Notes under the pieces: generated by a model
The model's input: only the letters and a program-made list of their open reading frames with translations
What the model was told of the DNA's origin: nothing
Database searches by the model: none
Part shown: positions 9,180 to 20,192 of the stretch, one piece after another
Numbering within the stretch: position 1 is the first letter of the stretch
How the letters are laid out: each line of letters begins with the position of its first letter
Origin: Atrina japonica
Lineage: Eukaryota; Mollusca; Bivalvia; Pterioida; Pinnidae
DNA: 64,000 nucleotides
Assembly (NCBI GenBank): GCA_030159075.1
Contig: BROG01000457.1
Span: 62,001 to 126,000 of the forward strand
Reading direction: 5' to 3'
Made by a program: the position numbers and the translations under genes

Positions 9180-9965
9180 TTTGATGTTACAACACGTGTA
9201 ACAACAATGCTCATTGTTAAAACGGTAGTGTGTTACTATACCTGTAACCATAATGTTGAGCCGGCTTGGCTCAGTCGGTAGCGCGCTCGACTCTTGATCG
9301 TGAGGTCCTGAGTTTGGGTCCAGCCGGCGGCAGGTTGGTTTCCCGTCCTTTAGATGAGACAGTAGGTGTCGGCACGTTAAAGAACCCTCACTGCTCAATG
9401 ACCGTTAGTGCCGAGCATAGGCTTTGAAGCCCTTCACCGGCACTTGGTGATAGATTTTTTAGTGTGGCGTTAAACAACAATAAACAAACAAAAACAACAC
9501 TGTTCATTGTTAACACGATTGTGTGTTACTACACGTCTAACAACAATATTCAATGTTATCACCGTTGTGTGCTACTATGCCTGCAACAATAATATTCATT
9601 ATTAATAAGGCTGTGTGTTACTACACGTGTAACACAATATGCAACGTTAACAGCTTAGTGTGTTACTACACGTGTAACACAATGTGCAATGTTAACACCT
9701 TAGTGTGTTACTACACGTGTAACACAATGTGCAATGTTAACACCTTAGTGTGTTACTACACGTGTAACAATAATGTGCAATGTTAACACCTTAGTGTGTT
9801 ACTACACGTGTAACACAATATGCAATGTCAACACCTTAGTGTGTTACTACACGTGTAACACAATATGCAATGTTAACACCTCAGTGTTACTACACGTGTA
9901 ACAATAATGTGCGATGTTAACACCTTAGTGTGTTAATACACGTGTAACACAATGTGAATGTTATT
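9180..9965. repeat. 45-bp minisatellite with a central TTACACGTGTAA palindrome, split by a SINE
   Basis: Units of about 45 bp (TGTGTTACTACACGTGTAAC then ACAATGTGCAATGTTAACACCTTAG) repeat from about 9500 to 9960. Earlier, more diverged units at 9180-9255 precede the SINE at 9260-9498. Since 45 is divisible by three, one frame stays open and gives a 15-residue repeat; this is not a gene. Confidence 0.85.
9260..9498 (+). mobile_element. SINE family 1 (tRNA-Lys-derived), copy 1
   Basis: The head reads like a tRNA: GCCGG stem, A box TGGCTCAGTCGGTAGCGC, anticodon-arm GACTCTTGATC closely like tRNA-Lys(CTT), and a degenerate B box. A family-specific body (GGTGTCGGCACGTTAAAGAA, CCTTCACCGGCA) follows and the copy ends in a CAAA-rich tail. 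Internal RNA polymerase III promoter; mobilised by a LINE in trans. This copy lacks part of the body after the head. Confidence 0.85.
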
Positions 9966-10119
9966 GTCCGATTCACATAAGATGGCGGGGCAGAGTAACC
10001 TTTTGATTATCATACGAATGATTATACTCACTTTTTTGGTTATGACAAGCTGTACGAAAAAAAACGATTCATTCCTCACTAAGTACTCTCTTATATACGG
10101 TGAAAAATAGGAACGATTA

Positions 10120-10230
10120 CTCTAGTTATTTAGATGTTATGCTTAATTACCTAAATTTAAACTCGCCCAGGTCAAGAAATGGTTCACAAGACTCCAACCC
10201 GCTAGGTTATATGAATTTTACTATAACGCC
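10120..10230 (+). repeat. Dispersed repeat fragment shared with 25480-25600 and 17470-17510
   Basis: The segment with CCAGGTCAAGAAATGGTTCA and GACTCCAACCCGC...TTATATG recurs at about 25480-25600 with substitutions, and its end (TATGAATTTTACTATA) at 17495-17510. Element type unknown. Confidence 0.6.
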
Positions 10231-10284
10231 GTTGTATGTTACTACATACTTCCTGACATGGCAGGTCTGGAATGCAAAACATCA

Positions 10285-10392
10285 GTTATTGCTTTGGCAT
10301 AGCACAGGCCAAAATTTGTGGCACTTCACCTAAAGCTGGTGACATCTCTATAAAAGTGAAAAATTCTTGGTGGGATGTAAAACAACAATTGT
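10285..10392 (+). mobile_element. 3' part of a family-2 SINE
   Basis: CACAGGCCAAAATTTGTGGC, ACTTCACCTAAAGCTGGTGA and GGGATGTAAAACAACAA match the 3' half of the fuller copy at 58485-58795. Confidence 0.65.
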
Positions 10393-10592
10393 TCAAATAA
10401 AAGAATGTCAATAGCAATATCTATAATCACTTTATATGTCACTCCATTGTGATAGGCAGTACTTCTTTGATGTATGTTTCAATCCAATGTCAATATAGTT
10501 TTTAATCGAACAGCGGTGAGTCATGGTACTTACATAGCCTTCGATAGTTACATTGATTTTATTAGTCAGAAAGTTACAATTATAGATCTATA

Positions 10593-10874
10593 GAACCGGC
10601 CTGGCTCAGTCGGTAGTGTGCTCGACTCTTGATGGTGAGATCGTGAGTTCGAGTTCAGCCGGCGGCAGGTCGGATTCCTCTCCTACGGATGAGATAGTAA
10701 AAACCGTTGTCCCGTGTCACAGTAGGTGTCGGCACGTTAAACAACCCTCACTGCTAAATCGTCGTAAGTGCCGAGCACAGGTCAAATGTTGAACCCTTCA
10801 CCTGCATTGGTGACATCTCCATATGAATGAAATATTCTAGAGTGGGACGTTAAACAACGATACAACAACAAAAA
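10593..10874 (+). mobile_element. SINE family 1, full-length copy 2, inserted at the stop codon of gene A
   Basis: Complete tRNA-Lys-like head with A box and B box (GAGTTCGAGTTC), body and A/C-rich tail. It is flanked by an 11-bp direct repeat ATAGATCTATA (10582-10592 and 10875-10885), the target-site duplication. The right copy of the duplication contains the TAG stop (10883-10881) of the minus-strand gene next to it, so the SINE now forms antisense sequence in the start of that gene's 3' UTR. Confidence 0.9.
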
Positions 10875-10880
10875 ATAGAT

Positions 10881-11414
10881 CTATAAATACCTTTCCCGAT
10901 TAAGTTGTCTATTTCTTCCACATAAGTTGCACTTTTCATCAAAACATGGTCCGGTTATCATATATGGGGTATTTCTCTGTACAAACATTTCGTCCCAACT
11001 GGGATCCATGTGAAAATCATCAATCTCTAGTTGTTCGATTTCTCGATTGTAGTTTTTCTCTGAATAAATGTATCTATAGTCTAACTTTTCAGTGTAATCG
11101 TGTCGACAGCAAATACAAGTTCGGTTTTTATTATAAATTATCAAGGACAGAATCATAAATGAAGCACCACATACAATCAATATCGGTCCAATTACGGACG
11201 AGGCGGTAGGTGAAATTACTCCAAATACAAACACATTCTTACTTGCACTTACTGTTACGAATATACCAAAGTTTAAGCAAATTATTCCCAAAAGTGCTAA
11301 ATGTCCGTATAGTTCTTTAGAGCAGTATTTCCAGGCCGATTCCTTGAAATTTTTAAAGCAATGTCCCGTTACCTTTGTTACCATATTACAAGTCACATTC
11401 TTCTCTTTGTCCAT
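10881..11414 (-). CDS. Gene A: small membrane protein with a TM hairpin and Cys-rich tail (uncharacterised)
   Basis: A 177-residue ORF with a good initiation context (AACATGG) and no internal breaks. Residues about 36-58 (YGHLALLGIICLNFGIFVTV) and 72-98 (VIGPILIVCGASFMILSLIIY) are hydrophobic and would span the membrane, joined by a short loop. The C-terminal half is hydrophilic, with a CICC pair right after the second segment, several tyrosines (DYRYIY), an acidic stretch and a terminal CNLCGR motif, perhaps palmitoylated or metal-binding. The IGP-L---G start of the second segment recalls gene C and also TMEM200-like proteins, but I cannot assign a family. An upstream exon is possible since the frame is open for about 10 codons before the ATG. 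A SINE abuts the stop codon. Function unknown. Confidence 0.65.
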   Translation of the reverse strand: MDKEKNVTCNMVTKVTGHCFKNFKESAWKYCSKELYGHLALLGIICLNFGIFVTVSASKNVFVFGVISPTASSVIGPILIVCGASFMILSLIIYNKNRTCICCRHDYTEKLDYRYIYSEKNYNREIEQLEIDDFHMDPSWDEMFVQRNTPYMITGPCFDEKCNLCGRNRQLNRERYL

Positions 11415-12687
11415 GTTTTCATCTGGTAACGTACATGTAATTCATTCGAGCCACAGGTAAGAAAAGTCACGTCGAATTTTAAGAATATATTTATATAAAA
11501 CAGTGAATTTACACGTCTTTATATCCAAACATTAAATTACATTCTATACAAAATATGAATATGTTTGTCACTGAATAATGTCTATATAAACTTTGTGGTG
11601 GAAACAGCTGAAAAATTGAGTTTTATTAGATGTATTATTGTGAAAACAGCTGTTTGTCGCATCCCATGTGGATATAATCGTAAATCAATCGTATTGTATT
11701 GTATTTATGAAATTTTCTCCTAGACGAAAAGTATATTGAAACTATGTATTATATTGCAATATTGATATATTCATCTGCTTTAGTTTGCACAGATTCGGCT
11801 TTATATAGTGAAACGCTTTTCAATTTCCTGCCACCTGTGCATTTCATACCTATATTAAGCCCCTTTATCGCCAAATTTTAAAGTATGAACATGTAGCTAT
11901 TAAATCTATATTTTTAAAAAATATTATTGAAATTATAAAAACAAATCTCAACAGACTGGACGAGTATCAACTTCAGTGAAACCCAAAACAACGGTTAAAA
12001 CATTAACTTGATTTAATGCAAGAACATATACATGTATGTTATCAAAATAAAATATATTTCTGTTTAAGTGTTCAAACTTTCAACTTATGAATCAACCACT
12101 GTAACCAACTTGATAGTCTGAAATAAGGTTTTTAAAATTTCGCGCCCTATGTTAAGACAATTGACAAACAAATACATGTATAATGATACTGTATTGTATC
12201 CGCTATTTTTGCAAACCTCGGTGTGAGTCATATGATTGACTCACCTCTGGTCTATGAAATTACGTAATACCTAAAGTAAGGTCAGAAGGATAGTGAGGTC
12301 ATGAAAGACGGTGGTTGGAGTCGAAGGTTATGGCTTCGAAGGGAAACGTATATATTTTTGTAAACGCAAAACTGTAAGTAATTATTATCTTTGGACAATA
12401 TGGCTGAACCAATAAGAAACGTCATAACAGGATGAAGTAAAAAAAAAGGGTCGGGGATCGTCGTCATGAGGTTTAGAGAACAAGTTTAATTTCTTGTATT
12501 TTGAACCATCTCTGGTGAACTTTACATGCATTTGAACTCACTGACAACTGAAAATAATTACATGTTTGGTTAAATTTATGTGTAGCCGCACACATTGGGT
12601 AAAATCATTGACAGGTAAGAAATATACAATAAATTATGAAAAAGAAAGCATTCAGTTTTGCTTTACCAGACACTGTGCTTCAAGGGC
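11415..12687. other. Upstream region of gene A; no other gene recognised
   Basis: AT-rich, no supported ORF or known repeat. It would contain the gene A promoter, but no TATA or initiator can be singled out. Confidence 0.45.
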
Positions 12688-12915
12688 ATCCGTGGATGAG
12701 TAGTTAGAGCATCGCGCTTTAATGTATCTCACTCCTATTCAGCGCGGATTCGAGTCCTGCTGGAATCTAAGCTGATTTTGTGAAAAAGATTTCTTGCGGA
12801 AGTCCGATGGTCTCTTCTCGGGTACACTGTAACGAGGTTCTCTCCACAGATAAAAAGGCTTCCACCATATCACTGAAAAATTGTTGAGTATGGCGTATAA
12901 CAACATTTTAAACAA
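12688..12915 (+). mobile_element. SINE family 3 (tRNA-derived, class-II-like head)
   Basis: Head with A box GGATGAGTAGTTAGAGCATC and B box GATTCGAGTCC, then the family body (CTGATTTTGTGAAA, GGTCTCTTCTCGGGTAC, GGTTCTCTCC) and the end TTGTTGAGTATGGCGTATAA. The long spacing between A and B boxes suggests a Ser/Leu-type tRNA ancestor. Confidence 0.75.
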
Positions 12916-12919
12916 ATCA

Positions 12920-13330
12920 ACGACGGGACGATTTCAGCTTTCTCATCGCCAATTTCCAATGATATCCCACAATCAACTGCATTGGCGTCTTCAACATATG
13001 AACATTTCATTTACAAAGGCAAGCCTCTTACTAATAAGTTTATATCACAGAGGTCTAGTTGATCTCAACGTTCCTCAAATTTTTTGCACTAAATGAAATA
13101 TTGAGTTACCTATCCGGCAGCGGTTGTTAATTCATCTGTGCCAATTGGGAAGAGGATTTATTCATCATTTATTTTATTGGATTTAACTGCGAACTCGCGG
13201 AGAGAGTGACCGGTCAACAGGGGGGTGCTTACTTTTCCATGGCACCTGATCCCACATTAGGATTATCAGAGGTCAGCGTTTGTCCAGTCTGTACCAGATT
13301 TGTCTGCTGGATATTTTGGAAATTATTACT
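12920..13330 (+). pseudogene. 3' fragment of the Penelope-like element
   Basis: Translated, the first part has the remains of the RT C-terminal region (a degenerate NFPM...ISFTKASLLL segment and VPQIFCT). It is followed by the element's noncoding tail: TGAAATATTGAGTT, AGCGGTTGTTAA, GTGACCGGTCAACAGGGGGG, CCATGGCACCTGATCCCAC and GTTTGTCCAGT. The same order is found in the other copies listed here. Confidence 0.6.
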
Positions 13331-13343
13331 ATGATATCTGTAC

Positions 13344-13507
<164 letters not shown>

Positions 13508-14375
13508 AAAAATATATTTATTCAGATACACCTTGCATTAAAACCGTGAATGAAAATATATCAGTGCAATTTCCAATAACTTGAGACTGGATTCACCTTG
13601 TTGCACACTGCTTTGTATCTCTGCTTTGCACCTCAGTCAATCCATTCTTCAACATATTAGCCGCTCTTCATCATCTAAAAAGCACTTCTTTTTCCTCCAC
13701 ATTCGCCATCAATGTCCGAATCATCCCAGGGAATGTTGGATTAACGTGTAGAATAATCAGAGCTTTTATTCTAATTTTAATATGTGATAATGGATGGACA
13801 GCAAATGGGCTAAAGAGTGTAGATTTGCCGAGAACTTTTTAGAAGATTTAGAAGTTATTGTTAATCCGTATTATAAAGTTTGGTAATTTCGAAATTGCAA
13901 AGGATCGATGTATAAAAGGTGTCCATGTTTATGCTTTGTGCTGAGTTTCCGATTGCCGAAACATCAACAGATACGAGATTAACCTATAGTTCAATTATCA
14001 ACACTTATTCGAATGGTAGAATACAAAACCTTAACATTTTGACATGTAGATGTTCCATTGTTCAAATTTTGATATTTCGGTACTTTTTCACAGCCTTCCA
14101 CAAAAGAAGATAAAATTCAAGGATAATATATCGTGAGATAATGCAAAAAGTTGATATCTCATAGATGACAGTGCTTTAATTTTGCATGTTTATACGAGAT
14201 ATTTTCATGTCATCTGAAAAACAATATGTTTTCCATTTTATATGTCACGCATAATATTTATAAATTTATTTACAAATATCAATGGTTATTATGATATATC
14301 AATAAATCTACGAGAAAAAATACAATGACTAGTCGATGTATGTCTCTGATATCAATATTATAAACCTCACCTCAC
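13508..14375. other. No gene recognised
   Basis: AT-rich sequence; nothing supportable apart from short ORFs that look random. Confidence 0.45.
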
Positions 14376-14545
14376 CTATGCTCTTCACCCAATATGGGAC
14401 ATGAAGCCGCAACAAGTTCCCGCTATTCCCCGGATCCTTTGCCATGTGTTGCGCTTGTCCCAAGGTGTATCCCATCTCCTGTAGCTCAGACAAGACCGTT
14501 CTCTCTCAGATGATACGAGGTCTTCCAAGTTTTCTCTTCCATATA
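14376..14545 (-). pseudogene. Degenerate C-terminal fragment of an RTE/jockey-type LINE
   Basis: On the minus strand the translation contains ELQEMGYTLGQAQHMAKD, close to the ELKEMG-T--QAQ--A-D pattern just before the C-terminus of RTE-type endonuclease-RT proteins, and an upstream GRPR. A stop codon and frame damage are present. Only this short tail is recognisable. Confidence 0.45.
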
Positions 14546-15055
14546 TATCAAAAGAAGAAAACACAGATCCATATGCTCAATATAACATTACATCAGATAA
14601 TTTTTCGTCAATTTACCATTTAAAATGTACCATGATTTTGAAAATTATCCAGTGTAATATTGAACACAATTGTCATCTTTAGTAACTTGTAAACGCAGAG
14701 TTTGAAAACAGATCCTTGGGTCTTGTCATCGACATAGAAGGGAAAATGAAATAAACCCTTTTATCGTCTTGATCAGAATGCTACAATAACTGGACTTTGT
14801 ATCGACTTGTAAGAGCAGCAGAAAGTTGTGTACAGTCATATCGCCTTCAAGTCAGAATGAGAAAATAGCAATCATTGTGTAGATATAAAAGGACAGAATC
14901 AGAAAAAGGGATCGTTGAATTGACTTGTAAAGGTAGAATGATAATATAGTGACCAGTATATCAAATTACATGATTAATGTTAAATGCTGATTCATCAAAC
15001 GACAAAATGTTGAGTGCAACATGCATGTATATCAATTTTAAAGTGCTCTCAAAAG
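14546..15055. other. No gene recognised
   Basis: AT-rich; no ORF, repeat family or RNA that I can support. Confidence 0.4.
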
Positions 15056-15550
15056 TTTACTTTGTTTCACCAAATTAAATATTGAGTTGCCAGTTCGATA
15101 GCGGTTGTTAAGACGTCTGTACCGATTGCAACAAGAATTCGTTCATCACGTATTTTAGTTGGATTTTATTGCGGACTAACGGCGGGTGTGACCGGTCAAT
15201 ACGGGATGCTTACTCCTCCATGGCACATGAGGCCGAAACTATGTCAATAAAATAAAATCTAGTATAAACATATGCCTATATCATATTTATTACATATAAT
15301 AGTACAGATAGTTTTAATTGTTGGGCCTTTGTGAGTCAAGACACAGACTAGTCAATCTGTTTGTTTACATTTTCATTTCGCCGGCCGTTGGACTCCTTTC
15401 CGTATTATTATATATAAAATATGATATAGACCCATGTTTATACTAGATTTTATTTTATTGACATAGTTTTGGCCTCCTGTTCTCCATGAATCCTGATTCC
15501 ACCTCTTGATTTCCTGAAGATCGTGTTTGTCCAATGTTTGTCCAATATCA
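15056..15550 (+). pseudogene. Penelope-like element tail, interrupted by a fold-back MITE
   Basis: Left part 15056-15228 has the tail signatures (TATTGAGTTGCC, AGCGGTTGTTAAGACGTCTG, GTGTGACCGGTCAATACGGG, CTCCATGGCAC). The right part from about 15485 continues with CCTGATTCCACCTCTTGATTTCC and CGTGTTTGTCC. A 248-bp element sits between them. Confidence 0.65.
15229..15476. mobile_element. Fold-back MITE with about 60-bp inverted arms
   Basis: GAGGCCGAAACTATGTCAAT at the left end is matched by its near-perfect complement ATTGACATAGTTTTGGCCTC at the right end, and pairing continues inward for about 60 bases with few mismatches. The core of about 125 bases shows no ORF. No clear target-site duplication could be resolved. 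Confidence 0.8.
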
Positions 15551-15710
15551 TTGTCTCGAACTTCATGGTACCACCCCTATTCCTTCGAGATATACGGAAT
15601 TCGAAAACAGAAACAGAAATTTAATTAAGGTTTATTTATCTATCAATCAAAATCAGGACCGGTTGTCCAACTTCGATATAGCCGGAAATCATCCGATTTC
15701 GAAATAACGA

Positions 15711-15720
15711 TCTCTCTCTC

Positions 15721-15784
<64 letters not shown>
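15711..15784. repeat. (CT)n microsatellite
   Basis: About 74 bases of TC repeats with one TA interruption. Confidence 0.95.
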
Positions 15785-15788
<4 letters not shown>

Positions 15789-16045
15789 AACTGAACTACT
15801 TGATGCACTACGTAGCACGTACGCAAACTTGGTTCATGTGAAGGCTGGCGATGACGTCACTCCATTCACTGAAGGTTGGCGATGACGTCACTTGGTGTTT
15901 AGGATGTCACTTGAACATGAATGGGATCAATCGAATAAAACATGTGTAGATAATTTTAAAATTTGTTGTATTCAAATCGGCAATTTTACTAATTTCGACA
16001 TCTGATATATAATGCTTAGGTGTAAGTATTTTATCTGTTTGGAAC

Positions 16046-16256
16046 AATGGAACTAATTCATGTACCACATGATACCCGATAACGTTTTTGCATGACTATT
16101 GTTTCTATTGGTGATGGAACGTAATTCTACGTAATCTTCCCGATGAAATGATGTAAGTGCGGGATATCGTCATCTAATGTTATTCCATCACCAATAGAAA
16201 CAATAGTCCCGCACAAAAGTTATCGGGTATCACTTAATACATGAATTAGTTTCATT
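16046..16256. mobile_element. Fold-back MITE, family X, copy 1
   Basis: About 75-bp inverted arms: AATGGAACTAATTCATGTAC at the left, complement of the right end ATGAATTAGTTTCATT, continuing inward through GATACCCGATAACG and CTATTGTTTCTATTGGTGAT. A second copy lies at 29947-30145. No ORF. Confidence 0.85.
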
Positions 16257-16406
16257 TGGTCAACCTGACAGAAAGGAGAATATAGATTTTCATCCTCAGT
16301 CATCAGAAAATGCCGTTTAAATTGCATGTTTGATCATATGATAAAAAGAATCTGTCACGAGTTTTCCATTCATATCACATTTATGATACTCGTTATGAAT
16401 TTTCTA

Positions 16407-16410
<4 letters not shown>

Positions 16411-16495
<85 letters not shown>
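16411..16495. repeat. (TA)n microsatellite
   Basis: About 85 bases of pure TA. Confidence 0.97.
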
Positions 16496-16497
<2 letters not shown>

Positions 16498-17299
16498 TTA
16501 ACATCCTGAAGATTAATACTTTCGTATCTGATATTTTTATAAAGCAAAGACAGTTTTTTATGCTTTCTTAGACGTGTTTCTTCATAGTTAAATAATTATA
16601 AAGGTATGTCATCTGATGCCCTTTGTCCTGGTAGAAGAAATGAAGCACGCATAGCAATTCATTGATAGCGTATAAAAAATATGTAAATGGTTTTACGATA
16701 TTACATCATTCTACTACAGAAAAGACCTTCTAGACCATGGAATTCCTATATGATAAAAATTATGTTTGTGATTTAATCTCAATGCAATTAAAGGGAAAAT
16801 TGATCTGTATTCTAAAAGTAATATACGTCAAAACATTTATAACAGTCCCTGTTTTATCGTCAGAAGTAAAAATACACTCGTGATCATAATAATCGGTTAC
16901 ATTTAGTTCATTTCGTGTAGCACATTATATTTGATTTGTACTAATAAAAATCTTGCTGTTAGCAACACTACAAACAGCCATAAATGTTTGTTGCCGTTTT
17001 TAGTAACACTGATTGGTTGCATACAGGAGTTCCGGATGAACAAGCAACAATTATTTCATAATACTCCCTCTTATCACGATCCTCGGAGAATCAAATTAAC
17101 AAATAAACTTTATGTAAAAAAGGCAGTAGGCGATTAATTATCTAACTGTTTAAATTGAATTCCTATATTGATATTTCTAAGATGTCAAGGTAACGCCTTT
17201 CTTACAGTATGTTGGCATGAAAATGTATATTCCATCAACACATTCTATGTATCGTTATTGCAAATTTTAAAATTTGCGATGGCTTATTTGTGCCATTTC
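16496..17299. other. No gene recognised
   Basis: AT-rich; a 68-codon ORF at 16931-17137 has no recognisable features and is probably random. Confidence 0.4.
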
Positions 17300-17475
17300 G
17301 TTGTTTCGATCTTTCGCCCCGACAGGAGGGCATTTAGTGCTTCTTAATTGTCGACGTTTTGTTGCTTTGTCCCGAAAGAACGAGATTTAGTACTTCTGGC
17401 GACCTTTCGTTGTGTCGCCCCGACAGGACGAGATTTATTTTTCTTAATTGATGACCTTTCGTTGTTTCGCCCGAC
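17300..17475. repeat. Short tandem repeat of about 60-70 bp, three units
   Basis: The phrase CTTTCGTTGTTTCG plus CCCCGACAGGACGAGATTTA and TTCTTAATTG recurs three times with substitutions. Confidence 0.6.
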
Positions 17476-17677
17476 GAGAGTCCGTCAGGTGATATGAATT
17501 TTACTATACATTTTTTTTATTAGCTTGAAAGATTAAAGGCATCAAAGGCCAGAGCGATCGGAACTTTCCAGTTAAAAATCAAACGAGAGCCTTGGAAACG
17601 ATCTAGATAAAAATCAAATTATCAAACCAAGGAAGAATTCGTCAAGCTTCCGAGTCAAAATTATCAGACCTGTCTGA

Positions 17678-18245
17678 ATGGGTCTCTGTGACCGAGTGGT
17701 TAGGGCATCACGCTTTAAACCATAAATTCTCTCACCTCAAATCAGTACGTGTTCGAGTCCTGCTGGAACCTAAGCCGACCATGTGAGAAAGTTTGCCAGT
17801 TTACCTGCAGAGTGCCGAGCCGGCCTGGCTCAGTCGGTAGCGCGCTCGACTCTTGATCGTGAGGTCGTGAGTTCGAGTCCAGCCGGCGGCAGGTTGGTTT
17901 CCTGTCTGTCGGATGAGAAAGTAAAAACCGTGGTCCCGTGTTACAGTAGGTGTCGGCGCGTTAAAGAACCCTCACTGCTCAATGGCCGTAAGTGCCGAGT
18001 ATAGGCCAAAATTTGAAGCCCTTCACCGGCATTTGGTGACGTCTCTATATGAGTGAGTGGGACGTAAACAACAATAAACAAACAAACAAACAAACCTGCA
18101 GAGTGCCAGTGGTCGCTTTCAGAGTATGTTATAACCGGGTTCACTCTTCCACCTTTAAAACCTGGGCCCGGTTGCACAAAATATTGTTAAATTTAACGAA
18201 CAGTCTATCATTTAAGTGAGAGATTGTTGAGAGTGGCGTAAAACG
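17678..18245 (+). mobile_element. SINE family 3 copy, split by a family-1 SINE
   Basis: Head GTGACCGAGTGGTTAGGGCA (A box) with B box GTGTTCGAGTCC at the left. After the interruption the body resumes with AGTGGTCGCTTTCAG, ATAACCGGGTTCAC and the end GATTGTTGAGAGTGGCGTAA. The D-arm CCGAGTGGTTA suggests a Ser/Leu tRNA ancestor. Confidence 0.75.
17817..18093 (+). mobile_element. SINE family 1, full-length copy nested in the family-3 SINE
   Basis: Intact head (GCCTGGCTCAGTCGGTAGCG, GAGTTCGAGTCCAGCCGGC), body and (CAAA)n tail, flanked by a 13-14-bp target-site duplication ACCTGCAGAGTGCC at 17803-17816 and 18094-18107. This is the best full-length family-1 head in the window. Confidence 0.92.
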
Positions 18246-18384
18246 CCATTAAAAATTTAAATTCTCTCAAAAACATCTAATTCTTATTGTAACTTCGTTT
18301 TATGTTCCGTAAACATATGACAACCAGCATATTACTAAAAACTTTTTGAATCTTGTTAGATAATGTTGGATAAATGCTGAATAA

Positions 18385-18500
18385 ACAGGGGCTTTAGAAG
18401 ATCCAAGGGTAGGGTTAGGTGCCACGAAGGAGTAAGTATCACGTGGTAACCGGTCACGCCCACTCTGCGTCAAAAGTCGATTGAAGGTTATTCACAATAC
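18385..18500 (-). repeat. Penelope-like tail fragment
   Basis: Contains the complement of the tail block (TTAGGTGCCACGAAGGAGTA, GTAACCGGTCACGCCCACTC). Confidence 0.55.
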
Positions 18501-19437
18501 AATAAAATCAAACAGATCGGTCTGTAGATGGAGTAAGCAAGGGTAAAGTAAATAAACCATTGAATTACGAACTTAGAACTATAAATATAGTCTAAGGAAG
18601 TGTTTGAACATGCAAAATTATCAAATGCACACATAATTACAGATCAAATTTTCGAAGTTATTATTTCGATTCATTTGACTGATATATTCTTAAGGCCCTT
18701 GTAATCTTTATCAGATTATCAGATAAAAATAGTTCTGCAGCTATGCTATAGCAACTAAGGCGCAATGGTTTTACGTTGTCATTTTTAACACAAAAGTGGA
18801 TGTCTGTTGAAAGTGATTAGGTAGTATTGCAACATGGTATACTATAGTAAAATATGACTGTCTTTCTCCTTTACGACATACACAATCAAAATAGTTGTTA
18901 AACTTTTTATTTGTGCAGCCCGGTTATTTTTTTTATTATTTTATTGCAATTTAATGTTTCTTGTTGGAGATTATTTAAATCTATAAATTGCATTCCATGT
19001 AGTTGATACAAATTTTAAATGTCAAGTAATATCTGAAACATTAAAAGAACATTTATATCTAACAGATATACTTACCGGAATGTAATATAATATTTTCTCT
19101 ATTTCAAATCCACAACGTCAATAAAATTGATTTAAATCTAGGCTTAATATACGCCGTCTCTGTTTTTTGTTGAGTATTTGATATATCTCTTTAATGCATC
19201 GTTATGTAAGCGTTCACCTATAAAATGCACTCTTATGGAATTCTTTATCTACAAATTCAGTGATATGGTGTTATATGAAAAGAGAAGCGATAAACATCTT
19301 TATGTTTGCTAGAACACAGGGATTCAAACTTGTTAATATGCAAAGGTCAACAACAACTCTTGATATGTAGCGGATGAGTCAGCTTACCTTTTTATGTAAA
19401 GCATATACTTTGATTCTTTTAAATAAATAAATAGATA
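18501..19437. other. No gene recognised
   Basis: AT-rich sequence without supported features. Confidence 0.4.
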
Positions 19438-19615
19438 CAGTGGAACCTCGCCTAAAGACCACCTCGCTTAGGAGACCACCTCACAATTAAGACCATGAAT
19501 TTCCAGTCTCTTCATTAAAACTGTATCAGTACAGAACCTCACTTAAGAGACCACCTCACTAATAAGGCCACTTTGAGTCAGTCGGTTAGGTGGTCTTAAT
19601 AACGAGGTTCCACTG
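19438..19615. mobile_element. TA-flanked MITE of Tc1/mariner (pogo/Tigger-like) type
   Basis: Ends are CAGTGGAACCTCG and CGAGGTTCCACTG, perfect inverted repeats, flanked by TA on both sides (19436-19437 and 19616-19617). The internal sequence has repeated blocks about AGACCACCTC. Without an ORF, it would need a transposase from elsewhere. Related damaged copies are at 25671-25828 and 27440-27635. Confidence 0.85.
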
Positions 19616-19635
19616 TAAATCTTTCGCAAGTAAAG

Positions 19636-19735
19636 TAGCAATTTTTTCACAAAACCAGCTTAGATTGCAGCGGGGCTCGAACCTGCGCTGACAGAACGCG
19701 ATGCTCTAACCACCTGGCCATGCGATCACGTGTAC
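19636..19735 (-). mobile_element. SINE family 3 head fragment
   Basis: Minus strand has A box TGGCCAGGTGGTTAGAGC and B box GGTTCGAGCCC; the body is missing beyond the AAGCTGGTTTTGTGAA segment. Confidence 0.65.
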
Positions 19736-20192
19736 TTTAAATTCCGACGGTCGGTACAGTGCGATTAGTATCGATTTAAGTGACCGTAAAATAATCCTCA
19801 GTTATATAAATGTCGCTTTCAATGAATCAAGTACAAAATATATAGTACAACAAGCTACGTCACAGGTGAGAAATTGGTAACATACAGTATACATATTTAT
19901 TGACAGCAAGATTTGTTGACGGAACTCTATGCCATTTTACATTAACTAAGCAACAATGATCCGCTTCCATATATTAACCGGATATCTATGTATACGGTTT
20001 GTTTTGGTTACCTGCGAGTGAGCTCTATTAGGTGAATATTAAATGTCCACCGCTATGAATATTTTCGAATAAAATATTACTATAGTATATTTAAATGGTT
20101 TTTTTGGTGTTTTATAGACAACAACCATAACTATCTGTGTGCTTATTGTTGTTGTTAAAATGTTAGTTATTGTTTTCATTTGTATAAATACA

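Noticed and set aside
9553..9786. 77-codon ORF with Cys-rich repeats
   Set aside because: It is a translation of the 45-bp minisatellite, which stays in one frame because its length is a multiple of three; no start context or other coding sign.
17817..17890. Functional tRNA-Lys gene
   Set aside because: A and B boxes are present, but the anticodon and acceptor stems do not form a complete tRNA and the head is joined to a SINE body with a target-site duplication.
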